A stretch of 64,000 bases of DNA from Petrolisthes cinctipes (Eukaryota > Arthropoda > Malacostraca > Decapoda > Porcellanidae), in NCBI GenBank assembly GCA_033782935.1, contig JAWQEG010000286.1, positions 2,741,501-2,805,500 on the forward strand. Reading direction: 5' to 3'. Positions 12,040-24,139 of this stretch are shown here, piece by piece. How positions within the stretch are numbered: position 1 is the first letter of the stretch; every line of letters begins with the position of its first letter. The translations under genes were made by a program, and so were the position numbers. The notes under the pieces were generated by a model. It saw nothing but the letters and a program-made list of their open reading frames with translations. It did no database searches and was not told the origin of the DNA.

Positions 12040-14385
12040 ACCCGAAAATTCGATATTTAGAGGTCCCAGAAGCGATCTGTACATGTCTACTCCGTGTTAG
12101 AGTATTTTCAAAATACAGGCCAAAAACATACTGAAAATCGATCATTTAGGTGCCCAAAAGTCGATTTGTGCATGCATCTTATGTACCCGTTTATATCTCA
12201 AATTCAGGCTCAAAACTCCCGAAAATTCGATATTATGGGGTCCCAGAAGCGATCTGTAAATGCCTACTCCATGTTAGAGTATTTTTAAAATTCAGAACCA
12301 AAACATGCTGAAAATCGATATTTTTGGTGCCCAAAGTCAATATGTGTATGCATCTTCTATACTCGTTTATATCTCAAATTCAGGCTCAAAACACCCGAAA
12401 ATTCGATATTTTGAGGTCCCAGAAGCGATCTGTACATGCCTACTCAGTGCTAGAATGTTTTCAAAATATAGGCTCAAAACATGCTCAAAATCGATATTTT
12501 AGGTGCCGAAAAGTCGATATGTGCATGCATCTTCTGTACTCGTTTATATCTCAAATTCAGGCTCAAGAAACCCGAAAATTCGATATTTTGGGGTCCCAGA
12601 AGCGATCTGTACATGCCTAGTCATTGCAAGAATATTTTCAAAATATAGGCTAACAACATTCTAAAAATCGATATTTTAGGTGCGTAAAGGCGATATCTCA
12701 AATTCATTCCCAAAACACCCGAAAATTCGATATTTTGGGGTCCCAGAAGCGATCTGTACATGCCTACGCAGTGCTAGAATCTTTTCAAAATATAGGCTTA
12801 AAACATGCTCAAAATCGATATTTTAGATGCCCAAAGTCATTAAGTGCATGTATCTTCTGTACCCGTTTATATCTCAAATTCTGGCCCTAAACACCCGAAA
12901 ATTCGATATTATGGGGTCCCAGAAGCGATCTGTACATGCCTACTCCGTGTTAGAGTATTTTGAAAATACAGGCCCAAAACATGCTGAAAATCGATAATTT
13001 AGATGCCCAAAGTCAATATGTGCATGTATCTTCTGTACCCGTTTATATCTCAAATTCAGGCTCAAAACACCCGAAAATTCAATATTTTGGGGTCCCAGAA
13101 GCAATCTGTACATGCCTACTCAGTGCTAGAATATTTTCAAAATATATGCTAAAAACATGCTAAAAATCGATATTTTAGGTGCCAAAAAGTCGATATCTCA
13201 AATTCAGTCCCAAAACACCCGAAACTTCGATATTTAGGGGTCCCAGAAGCGATCTGTACATGCCTACTCCGTGTTAGAGTATTTTCAGAGTACAGGCCAA
13301 AAACATAATGAAAATCGATCTGTTAGGTGCCCAAAAGTCAATATGTGCATGCATCTTCTGTACCCGTTTATATCTCAAATTCTGGCCCTAAACCCCACAA
13401 AATTTGATATTTTGGGGTCCCAGAAGCGATCTGTAAATGCCTACTCCGTGTTAGAGTATTTTCAAAATTCAGGACCAAAACATGCTGAAAATCGATATTT
13501 TTGGTGCCCAAAGTCAATATGTGTATGCATCTTCTATACTCGTTTATATCTCAAATTCAGGCTCAAAACACCCGAAAATTCGATATTTTGAGGTCCCAGA
13601 AGCGATCTGTACATGCCTACTCAGTGCTAGAATGTTTTCAAAATATAGGCTCAAAACATGCTCAAAATCGATATTTTAGGTGCCGAAAAGTCGATATGTG
13701 CATGCATCTTCTGTACTCGTTTATATCTCAAATTCAGGCTCAAAAAACCCTAAAATTCGATATTTTGGGGTCCCAGAAGCGATCTGTACATGCCTACTCA
13801 GTGCTAGAATATTTTCAAATTATAGGCTAACAACATTCTAAAAATCGATATTTTAGGTGCGTAAAGGCGATATCTCAAATTCAGGCCCAAAACACCCGAA
13901 AATTCGATATTTTGGGGTCCCAGAAGCGATCTGTACATGCCTATGCAGTGCTAGAATCTTTTCAAAATATAGGCTCAAAACATACTCAAAATCGATATTT
14001 TAGATGCCCAAAGTCATTATGTGCATGTATCTTCTGTACCCGTTTATATCTCAAATTCTGGCCCTAAACACCCGAAAATTCAATATTTTGGGGTCCCAGA
14101 AGCAATATGTACATGCCTACTCAGTGCTAGAATATTTTCAAAATATAGGCTAAAAACATGCTAAAAATCGATATTTTATGTGCCAAAAAGTCGATATCTC
14201 AAATTAATGCCCAAAACACCCGAAAATTCGATATTTAGGGGTCCCAGAAGCGATCTGTACATGCCTACTCCGTGTTAGAGTATTTTCAAAATACATGCCC
14301 AAAACATGCTGAAAATCGATATTTTAGATGCCCAAAGTCAATCTGCGCATGTATCTTCTGAACCCGTTTATATCTCAAATTCAAC
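12040..14385 (+). repeat. Two-copy 7-mer region, duplicated at 19575-21920 (offset 7535)
   Basis: Diagnostic changes occur in the same order at a constant offset of 7535. They are TATTTAGAGGTCCC with CATGTCTACTCC at the left end, GTCGATTTGTGCATG, GCATCTTATGTACCC, TTTTGAGGTCCCAG, CAACATTCTAAAAATCG, GATAATTTAGATGCC, TTTTCAGAGTACAGG and GCAATATGTACATGCC. The match breaks at about 14385/21920 in an AAATTCA. context. A repeat offset of 1177 bp within the block (for example 12305 to 13482) is a 7-mer of five L and two S units. Confidence 0.85.
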
Positions 14386-16158
14386 CTCAAAACACCCGAA
14401 AATTCGATATTTTGGGGTCCCAGAATCGATCTGTACATGCCTACTCAGTGCTAGAATATTTTCAAAATATAGGCTCAAAACATGCTAAAAATCGATATTT
14501 TTGGTGCGTAAAGGCGATATCTCAAATTCAGGCCCAAAACACCCGAAAATTCGATATTTTGGGTTCCCTGAAGCGATTTGTACATGCCTACTCCGTGTTA
14601 GAGTATTTTCAAAATACAGGCCCAAAACATGCTCAAAATCGATGTTTTAGGTGCCCAAAAGTCGATATGTGCATGCATTTTCAGTACCCGTTTCTATCTC
14701 AAATTCAGGCTCAAAAAACACCCGAAAATTCGATATTTTGGGGTCCCAGAAGCGATCTGTACATGCCTACTCCGTGTTAAAGTATTTTCAAAATACAGGC
14801 CCAAAACATGCTGAAAATCGATAATTTAGATGCCCAAATTCAATATGTGCATGTATCTTCTGTACTCGTTTATATCTCAAATTCAAGCTCAAAACACCCG
14901 AAAATTCGATATTTTGGGGTCCCAGAAGCGATCTGTACATGCCTACTCAGTGCTAGAATATTTTCAAAATATAGGCTCAAAACATGCTAAAAATCGATAA
15001 TTTTGGTGCGTAAAGGCGATATCTCAATTTCAGGCCCAAAACACCCGAAAATTCGATATTTTGGGGTCCCAGAAGCGATCTGTACATGCCTATGCAGTGC
15101 TAGAATCTTTTCAAAATATAGGCTCAAAACATACTCAAAATCGATATTTTAGATACCCAAAGTCATTATGTGCATGTATCTTCTGTACCCGTTTATATCT
15201 CAAATTCTGGCCCTAAACACCCGAAAATTCAATATTTTGGGGTCCCAGAAGCAATATGTACATGCCTACTCAGTGCTAGAATATTTTCAAAATATAGGCT
15301 AAAAACATGCTAAAAATCGATATTTTATGTGCCAAAAAGTCGATATCTCAAATTAATGCCCAAAACACCCGAAAATTCGATATTTAGGGGTCCCAGAAGC
15401 GATCTGTACATGCCTACTCCGTGTTAGAGTATTTTCAAAATACATGCCCAAAACATGCTGAAAATCGATATTTTAGATGCCCAAAGTCAATCTGCGCATG
15501 TATCTTCTGAACCCGTTTATATCTCAAATTCAACCTCAAAACACCCGAAAATTCGATATTTTGGGGTCCCAGAATCGATCTGTACATGCCTACTCAGAGC
15601 TAGAATATTTTCAAAATATAGGCTCAAAACATGCTAAAAATCGATATTTTTGGTGCGTAAAGGCGATATCTCAAATTCAGGCCCAAAACACCCGAAAATT
15701 CGATATTTTGGGTTCCCTGAAGCGATTTGTACATGCCTACTCCGTGTTAGAGTATTTTCAAAATACAGGCCCAAAACATGCTCAAAATCGATGTTTTAGG
15801 TGCCCAAAAGTCGATATGTGCATGCATTTTCAGTACCCGTTTCTATCTCAAATTCAGGTTCAAAAAACACCCGAAAATTCGATATTTTGGGGTCCCAGAA
15901 GCGATCTGTACATGCCTACTCCGTGTTAAAGTATTTTCAAAATACAGGCCCAAAACATGCTGAAAATCGATAATTTAGATGCCCAAATTCAATATGTGCA
16001 TGTATCTTCTGTACTCGTTTATATCTCAAATTCAAGCTCAAAACACCCGAAAATTCGATATTTTGGGGTCCCAGAAGCGATCTGTACATGCCTACTCAGT
16101 GCTAGAATATTTTCAAAATATAGGCTCAAAACATGCTAAAAATCGATAATTTTGGTGC
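13861..16158 (+). repeat. Tandem 1149-bp 7-mer, two copies
   Basis: Copy 1 is about 13861-15009 and copy 2 is about 15010-16158. Shared rare variants at an offset of 1149 are CATGCCTATGCAGTGC, AAACATACTCAAAATCG, TTTATGTGCCAAAAAG, AATCTGCGCATGTATC, CTTCTGAACCCG, GGGTTCCCTGAAGCG and CAAAAAACACCCG. The copies differ at only scattered bases by eye (for example ACTCAGTGC versus ACTCAGAGC near 15597), so the duplication is recent. 1149 fits four L and three S units. Confidence 0.87.
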
Positions 16159-17582
16159 GTAAAGGCGATATCTCAATTTCAGGCCCAAAACACCCGAAAA
16201 TTCGATATTTTGGGGTTCCCAGAAGCGATCTGTACATGCCTACTCCGTGTTAGAGTATTTTCAAAATACAGGCCCAAAACATGCTCAAAACCGATGTTTT
16301 AGGTGCCCAAAAGTCGATATGTGCATGCATTTTCAGTACCCGTTTATATCTCAAATTCAGGCTCAAAACTCCCGAAAATAAGATATTCTGGGGTCCCAGA
16401 AGCGATCTGTACATGCCTACTCCATGTTAGAGTATTTTGAAAATACAGGCCCAAAACATGCTGAAAATCGATAATTTAGATGCCCAAAGTCAATATGTGC
16501 ATGTATCTTCTGTACCCGTTTATATCTCAAATTCAGGCTCAAAATACCCGAAAATTCAATATTTTGGGGTCCCAGAAGCGATCTGTACATGCCTACTCAG
16601 TGCTAAAATATTTTCAAAATATAGGCTAAAAACATTCTAAAAATCGATATTTTAGGTGCGTAAAGGCGATATCTCAAATTCATTCCCAAAACACCTGAAA
16701 ATTCGATATTTAGGGGTCCCAGAAGCGATCTGTACATGCCTACTCCGTGTTAGAGTATTTTCAAAATACAAGCCCATAACATGCTCAAAATCGATGTTTT
16801 AGGTGCCAAAAAGTCGATATGTGCATGCATCTTCAGTACCCGTTTATATTTCAAATTCAGGCTCAAAACACCCGAAAATTCGATATTTTGGGGTCCCAGA
16901 AGCGATCTGTACAAGCCTACTCCGTTTTAGAGTATTTTCAAAATACATGCCCAAAACATGCTGAAAATCGATATTTTAGATGCCCAAAGTCAATATGTGC
17001 ATGTATCTTCTGTACCCGTTTTTATCTCAAATTCAGACTCAAAACACCCGAAAATTCAATATTTTTGGGTCCCAGAAGGAATCTGTACATGCCTACTCAG
17101 TGCTAGAATATTTTCAAAATATAGGCTCAAAACATGCTCAAAATCGATATTTTAGGTGCCCAAAAGTAGATATGTGCATGCATCTTCTGTACTCGTTTAT
17201 ATCTCAAATTCAAGCACAAAACACCCGAAAATTCGATATTTTGGGGACCCAAAAGCGATCTGTACATGCCTACTCAGTGATAGAATATTTTCATATTATA
17301 GGCTCAAAACATGCTAAAAATCGATATTTTAGGTGCGTAAAGGCGATATCTCAAATTCAGGCCCAAAACACCCGAAAATTCGATATTTTGGGGTCCCAAA
17401 AGCGATCTGTACATGCCTACTCCGTGTTAGAGTATTTTCAAAATACAGGCCCAAAACATGCTCAAAATCGATCTTTTAGGTGCCAAAAAGTCGATATGTG
17501 CATGCATCTTCAGTACCCGTTTATATCTCAAATTCAGGCTCAAAACACCCGAAAATTCAATATTTTGGGGTCCCAGAAACAA

Positions 17583-18170
17583 TCTGTGCGTACATGCCTA
17601 CTCAGTGCTAGAATATTTTCAAAATATAGGCTAAAATTTAACATGCTAAAAATCGATATTTTTGGTGCCAAAAAGTCGATATATCAAATTCAGTCCCAAA
17701 ACACCCGAAAATTCGATATTTAGGGGTCCCAGAAGCGATCTGTACATGCCTACTCCGTGTTAGAGTATTTTCAAAATACAGGCCAAAAACATACTGAAAA
17801 TCGATCTTTTAGGTGCCCAAAAGTCGAAATGTGCATTCATCTTCTGTACCCGTTTCTATCTCAAATTCTGGCCCTAAACACCCGAAAATTCGATATTTTG
17901 TGGTCCCAGAAGCGATCTGTACATGCCTACTCCGTGTTAGAGTATTTTCAAAATTCAGGCCCAAAACATGCTAAAAATCGAAAATTTTGGTGCCCAAAGT
18001 CAATATGTGTATACATCTTCTATACTCGTTTATATCTCAAATTCAGGCTCAAAACACCCGAAAATTCGATATTTTGGGGTCCCAGAATCGATCTGTACAT
18101 GCCTACTCAGTGCTAGAATGTTTTCAAAATATAGGCTCAAAACATGCTCAAAATCGATATTTTAGGTGCA
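17583..18170 (+). repeat. Partner of the 10.92-11.50 kb block
   Basis: This carries the same TGCGTACATGCC and CTAAAATTTAACATGC marks as the 10.9 kb block, 6664 bp later. It differs in the later part by GAAAATTTTGGTGCC at about 17980 and by TCCCAGAATCGATC at about 18085. Confidence 0.75.
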
Positions 18171-19466
18171 CAAAAGTCAATATGTGCATGCATCTTCTGT
18201 ACTCGTTTATATCTCAAATTCAGGCTCAAAACACCCGAAAATTCGATATTTAGGGGTCCCAGAAGCTATCTGTACATGTCTACTCCGTGTTAGAGTATTT
18301 TCGAAATACAGGCCAAAAACATACTGAAAATCGATCTTTTAGGTGCCCAAAAGTCGATATGTGCATGCATCTTCAGTACCCGTTTATATCTTAAATTCTG
18401 GATCAAAACACCCGAAAATTCAATATTTTGGGGTCCCAGAAGCAATCTGTACATGCCTACTCAGTGTTAGAGTATTTTCAAAATACAGGCCCAAAACATG
18501 CTGAAAATCGATATTTTAGATGCCCCAAGTCAATATGTGCATGCATATTCTGTACCCGTTTATATCTCAAATTCAGGCTCAAAACACCCGAAAATTCAAT
18601 ATTTTGGGGTCCCATAAGCAATCTGTAAATGCCTACTCAGTGCTAGAATATTTTCAAATTATAGGCTAAAAACATGCTAAAAATCGATCTTTTAGGTGCC
18701 AAAAAATCGATATCACAAATTCAGTCCCAAAACACCCGAAAATTCGATATTTAGGGGTCCTAGAAGGGATCTGCACATGCCTTCTCCGTGTTAGAGTATT
18801 TTCAAAATACAGGCGAAAATCATACTGAAACTCGATCTTTTAGGTGCCGAAAAATCGATATGTGCATGCATCTTCTGTACCCGTTTATATCTCAAATTCT
18901 GGCGCTAAACACCCGAAAATTCGATATTTTGGGGTCCCAGAAGCGATCTGTACATGCCTACTCCGTGTTAGCCTACTCAGTGCTAGAATGTTTTCAAAAT
19001 ATAGGCTCAAAACATGCTCAAAATCGATATTTTAAGTGCCCAAAAGTTGATATGTGCATGCATCTTCTGTACCCGTTTATATCTCAAATTCTAGCACTAA
19101 ACACCCGAAAATTCAATATTTTGGGGTCCCAGAAGCAATCTGTACATGCCTACTCAGTGCTAGAATATTTTCAAAATATAGGCTAAAAACATGTTAAAAA
19201 TCGATATTTTAGGTACCAAAAAGTCGATATCTCAAATCAAGGCCAAAAACACCAGAAAATTCGATATTTAGGGGTCCCAGAAGCGATCTGTTCATGCTTA
19301 CTCCGTGTTAGAGTATTTTCAAACTACAGGCTCAAAACATGCTCAAAATCGATGTTTTAGGTGCCCAAAAGTCGATATGTGCATGCATCTTTAGTACCCG
19401 TTTATATCTCAAATTCAGGCTCAAAACCCCCAAAAATTCTATATTTTAAGGTCCCAGAAGCGATCT
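18087..19466 (+). repeat. Block duplicated at 24140-25519 (offset 6053)
   Basis: The two copies stay in register at offset 6053 over about 1.38 kb. Both carry GAAGCTATCTGTACATGTC, TTTTCGAAATACAGG, TGGATCAAAACACCC, CCATAAGCAATC, AGGCGAAAATCATACTG and a 15-bp local duplication. Only a few differences were seen, such as TCCTAGAAGGG versus TCCCAGAAGGG. The match ends at about 19466/25519, where one copy changes to a B2 half and the other to a B1 half. Confidence 0.85.
18957..18986 (+). repeat. 15-bp out-of-register join of B1 and B2 halves
   Basis: CCTACTCCGTGTTAG (18957-18971) is followed directly by CCTACTCAGTGCTAG (18972-18986). The first copy is B1 type and the second is B2 type, so this is not a simple slip of one copy. 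It looks like a crossover between a B1 and a B2 monomer misaligned by 15 bp. The same structure is at 25010-25039 in the partner block. Confidence 0.85.
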
Positions 19467-19574
19467 GTACATGCTTACTCAGTGCTAGAATATTTTCAAA
19501 ATATAGGCTAAAAACATGCTAAAAATCGATATTTTCGGTGCGTGAAGGCGATATCTCAAATTCTGGTTCAAAAC

Positions 19575-21920
19575 ACCCGAAAATTCGATATTTAGAGGTC
19601 CCAGAAGCGATCTGTACATGTCTACTCCGTGTTAGAGTATTTTTAAAATACAGGCCAAAAACATACTGAAAATCGATCATTTAGGTGCCCAAAAGTCGAT
19701 TTGTGCATGCATCTTATGTACCCGTTTATATCTCAAATTCAGGCTCAAAACTCCCGAAAATTCGATATTATGGGGTCCCAGAAGCGATCTGTAAATGCCT
19801 ACTCCATGTTAGAGTATTTTTAAAATTCAGAACCAAAACATGCTGAAAATCGATATTTTTGGTGCCCAAAGTCAATATGTGTATGCATCTTCTATACTCG
19901 TTTATATCTCAAATTCAGGCTCAAAACACCCGAAAATTCGATATTTTGAGGTCCCAGAAGCAATCTGTACATGCCTACTCAGTGCTAGAATGTTTTCAAA
20001 ATATAGGCTCAAAACATGCTCAAAATCGATATTTTAGGTGCCGAAAAGTCGATATGTGCATGCATCTTCTGTACTCGTTTATATCTCAAATTCAGGCTCA
20101 AGAAACCCGAAAATTCGATATTTTGGGGTCCCAGAAGCGATCTGTACATGCCTAGTCATTGCAAGAATATTTTCAAAATATAGGCTAACAACATTCTAAA
20201 AATCGATATTTTAGGTGCGTAAAGGCGATATCTCAAATTCATTCCCAAAACACCCGAAAATTCGATATTTTGGGGTCCCAGAAGCGATCTGTACATGCCT
20301 ACGCAGTGCTAGAATCTTTTCAAAATATAGGCTTAAAACATGCTCAAAATCGATATTTTAGATGCCCAAAGTCATTAAGTGCATGTATCTTCTGTACCCG
20401 TTTATATCTCAAATTCATTCCCAAAACACCCGAAAATTCGATATTATGGGGTCCCAGAAGCGATCTGTACATGCCTACTCCGTGTTAGAGTATTTTGAAA
20501 ATACAGGCCCAAAACATGCTGAAAATCGATAATTTAGATGCCCAAAGTCAATATGTGCATGTATCTTCTGTACCCGTTTATATCTCAAATTCAGGCTCAA
20601 AACACCCGAAAATTCAATATTTTGGGGTCCCAGAAGCAATCTGTACATGCCTACTCAGTGCTAGAATATTTTCAAAATATATGCTAAAAACATGCTAAAA
20701 ATCGATATTTTAGGTGCCAAAAAGTCGATATCTCAAATTCAGTCCCAAAACACCCGAAACTTCGATATTTAGGGGTCCCAGAAGCGATCTGTACATGCCT
20801 ACTCCGTGTTAGAGTATTTTCAGAGTACAGGCCAAAAACATAATGAAAATCGATCTGTTAGGTGCCCAAAAGTCAATATGTGCATGCATCTTCTGTACCC
20901 GTTTATATCTCAAATTCTGGCCCTAAACCCCACAAAATTTGATATTTTGGGGTCCCAGAAGCGATCTGTAAATGCCTACTCCGTGTTAGAGTATTTTCAA
21001 AATTCAGGACCAAAACATGCTGAAAATCGATATTTTTGGTGCCCAAAGTCAATATGTGTATGCATCTTCTATACTCGTTTATATCTCAAATTCAGGCTCA
21101 AAACACCCGAAAATTCGATATTTTGAGGTCCCAGAAGCGATCTGTACATGCCTACTCAGTGCTAGAATGTTTTCAAAATATAGGCTCAAAACATGCTCAA
21201 AATCGATATTTTAGGTGCCGAAAAGTCGATATGTGCATGCATCTTCTGTACTCGTTTATATCTCAAATTCAGGCTCAAAAAACCCTAAAATTCGATATTT
21301 TGGGGTCCCAGAAGCGATCTGTACATGCCTACTCAGTGCTAGAATATTTTCAAATTATAGGCTAACAACATTCTAAAAATCGATATTTTAGGTGCGTAAA
21401 GGCGATATCTCAAATTCATTCCCAAAACACCCGAAAATTCGATATTTTGGGGTCCCAGAAGCGATCTGTACATGCCTATGCAGTGCTAGAATCTTTTCAA
21501 AATATAGGCTCAAAACATACTCAAAATCGATATTTTAGATGCCCAAAGTCATTATGTGCATGTATCTTCTGTACCCGTTTATATCTCAAATTCTGGCCCT
21601 AAACACCCGAAAATTCAATATTTTGGGGTTCCAGAAGCAATATGTACATGCCTACTCAGTGCTAGAATATTTTCAAAATATAGGCTAAAAACATGCTAAA
21701 AATCGATATTTTATGTGCCAAAAAGTCGATATCTCAAATTAATGCCCAAAACACCCGAAAATTCGATATTTAGGGGTCCCAGAAGCGATCTGTACATGCC
21801 TACTCCGTGTTAGAGTATTTTCAAAATACATGCCCAAAACATGCTGAAAATCGATATTTTAGATGCCCAAAGTCAATCTGCGCATGTATCTTCTGAACCC
21901 GTTTATATCTCAAATTCAGT
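19575..21920 (+). repeat. Second copy of the 12.04-14.39 kb block
   Basis: This matches 12040-14385 at offset 7535. It then joins, at about 21920, a further copy of sequence equivalent to 13208 onward, adding one more 1177-bp unit. Small differences include GAAGCAATC versus GAAGCGATC near 19960 and ATTCATTCCC in place of ATTCTGGCCC near 20416. Confidence 0.84.
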
Positions 21921-23097
21921 CCCAAAACACCCGAAACTTCGATATTTAGGGGTCCCAGAAGCGATCTGTACATGCCTACTCCGTGTTAGAGTATTTTCAG
22001 AGTACAGGCCAAAAACATAATGAAAATCGATCTGTTAGGTGCCCAAAAGTCAATATGTGCATGCATCTTCTGTACCCGTTTATATCTCAAATTCTGGCCC
22101 TAAACCCCACAAAATTTGATATTTTGGGGTCCCAGAAGCGATCTGTAAATGCCTACTCCGTGTTAGAGTATTTTCAAAATTCAGGACCAAAACATGCTGA
22201 AAATCGATATTTTTGGTGCCCAAAGTCAATATGTGTATGCATCTTCTATACTCGTTTATATCTCAAATTCAGGCTCAAAACACCCGAAAATTCGATATTT
22301 TGAGGTCCCAGAAGCGATCTGTACATGCCTACTCAGTGCTAGAATGTTTTCAAAATATAGGCTCAAAACATGCTCAAAATCGATATTTTAGGTGCCGAAA
22401 AGTCGATATGTGCATGCATCTTCTGTACTCGTTTATATCTCAAATTCAGGCTCAAAAAACCCTAAAATTCGATATTTTGGGGTCCCAGAAGCGATCTGTA
22501 CATGCCTACTCAGTGCTAGAATATTTTCAAATTATAGGCTAACAACATTCTAAAAATCGATATTTTAGGTGCGTAAAGGCGATATCTCAAATTCATTCCC
22601 AAAACACCCGAAAATTCGATATTTTGGGGTCCCAGAAGCGATCTGTACATGCCTATGCAGTGCTAGAATCTTTTCAAAATATAGGCTCAAAACATACTCA
22701 AAATCGATATTTTAGATGCCCAAAGTCATTATGTGCATGTATCTTCTGTACCCGTTTATATCTCAAATTCTGGCCCTAAACACCCGAAAATTCAATATTT
22801 TGGGGTCCCAGAAGCAATATGTACATGCCTACTCAGTGCTAGAATATTTTCAAAATATAGGCTAAAAACATGCTAAAAATCGATATTTTATGTGCCAAAA
22901 AGTCGATATCTCAAATTAATGACCAAAACACCCGAAAATTCGATATTTAGGGGTCCCAGAAGCGATCTGTACATGCCTACTCCGTGTTAGAGTATTTTCA
23001 AAATACATGCCCAAAACATGCTGAAAATCGATATTTTAGATGCCCAAAGTCAATCTGCGCATGTATCTTCTGAACCCGTTTATATCTCAAATTCAAC
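20744..23097 (+). repeat. Tandem 1177-bp 7-mer higher-order repeat, two adjacent copies
   Basis: Copy 1 is about 20744-21920 and copy 2 about 21921-23097, at a constant offset of 1177. Both start at CAGTCCCAAAACACCCGAAA followed by CTTCG, and both share TTTTCAGAGTACAGGCC, AAACCCCACAAAATTTG, TCTGTAAATGCC and AAAACCCTAAAATTCG. An earlier related unit starts near 19567. By eye the copies are nearly identical, which makes this and the 1149-bp pair the youngest-looking duplications in the window. Confidence 0.87.
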
Positions 23098-23772
23098 CTC
23101 AAAACACCCGAAAATTCGATATTTTGGGGTCCCAGAATCGATCTGTACATGCCTACTCAGTGCTAGAATATTTTCAAAATATAGGCTCAAAACATGCTAA
23201 AAATCGATATTTTTGGTGCGTAAAGGCGATATCTCAAATTCAGGCCCAAAACACCCGAAAATTCGATATTTTGGGTTCCCTGAAGCGATTTGTACATGCC
23301 TACTCCGTGTTAGAGTATTTTCAAAATACAGGCCCAAAACATGCTCAAAATCGATGTTTTAGGTGCCCAAAAGTCGATATGTGCATGCATTTTCAGTACC
23401 CGTTTCTATCTCAAATTCAGGCTCAAAAAACACCCGAAAATTCGATATTTTGGGGTCCCAGAAGCGATCTGTACATGCCTACTCCGTGTTAAAGTATTTT
23501 CAAAATACAGGCCCAAAACATGCTGAAAATCGATAATTTAGATGCCCAAATTCAATATGTGCATGTATCTTCTGTACTCGTTTATATCTCAAATTCAAGC
23601 TCAAAACACCCGAAAATTCGATATTTTGGGGTCCCAGAAGCGATCTGTACATGCCTACTCAGTGCCAGAATATTTTCAAAATATAGGCTCAAAACATGCT
23701 AAAAATCGATAATTTTGGTGCGTAAAGGCGATATCTCAATTTCAGGCCCAAAACACCCGAAAATTCGATATT

Positions 23773-24139
23773 TTGGGGTTCCCAGAAGCGATCTGTACAT
23801 GCCTACTCCGTGTTAGAGTATTTTCAAAATACAGGCCCAAAACATGCTCAAAACCGATGTTTTAGGTGCCCAAAAGTCGATATGTGCATGCATTTTCAGT
23901 ACCCGTTTATATCTCAAATTCAGGCTCAAAACTCCCGAAAATAAGATATTCTGGGGTCCCAGAAGCGATCTGTACATGCCTACTCCATGTTAGAGTATTT
24001 TCAAAATTCAGGCCCAAAACATGCTAAAAATCGAAAATTTTGGTGCCCAAAGTCAATATGTGCATGTATCTTCTGTACCCGTTTATATCTCAAATTCAGG
24101 CTCAAAATACCCGAAAATTCAATATTTTGGGGTCCCAGA
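23773..24139 (+). repeat. Mosaic junction between copies of the 16.4 and 18.0 kb regions
   Basis: Segments alternate between two sources. From 23773 to about 24000 the sequence follows 16210-16437 (marks GAAAATAAGATATTCTGG and CTCCATGTTAG). About 24001-24050 follows 17948-17997 (TTTTCAAAATTCAGG and ATCGAAAATTTTGGTGCC). About 24055-24136 follows 16493-16574 (GTGCATGTATCTTCTG and the rare CTCAAAATACCCG). From about 24139 it follows 18086 (TCCCAGAATCGATC). Switch points can be placed only to within the bases identical in both sources. Confidence 0.8.

Noticed and set aside
16980..17723. 247-codon open frame, and similar ones at 62944-63657 (237), 7429-8115 (228) and 45139-45750 (203), as repeat-protein genes
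   Set aside because: They are translations of the satellite. The frame persists only because L units are 59 codons long, other + frames are open as well, S units and one-base indels break them at random, and variation shows no codon-position pattern by eye. Many depend on GTG as a start.
18957..18986. Simple 15-bp slippage duplication
   Set aside because: The two 15-mers carry B1 and B2 diagnostic bases respectively, so they come from different monomers; a misaligned exchange fits better.
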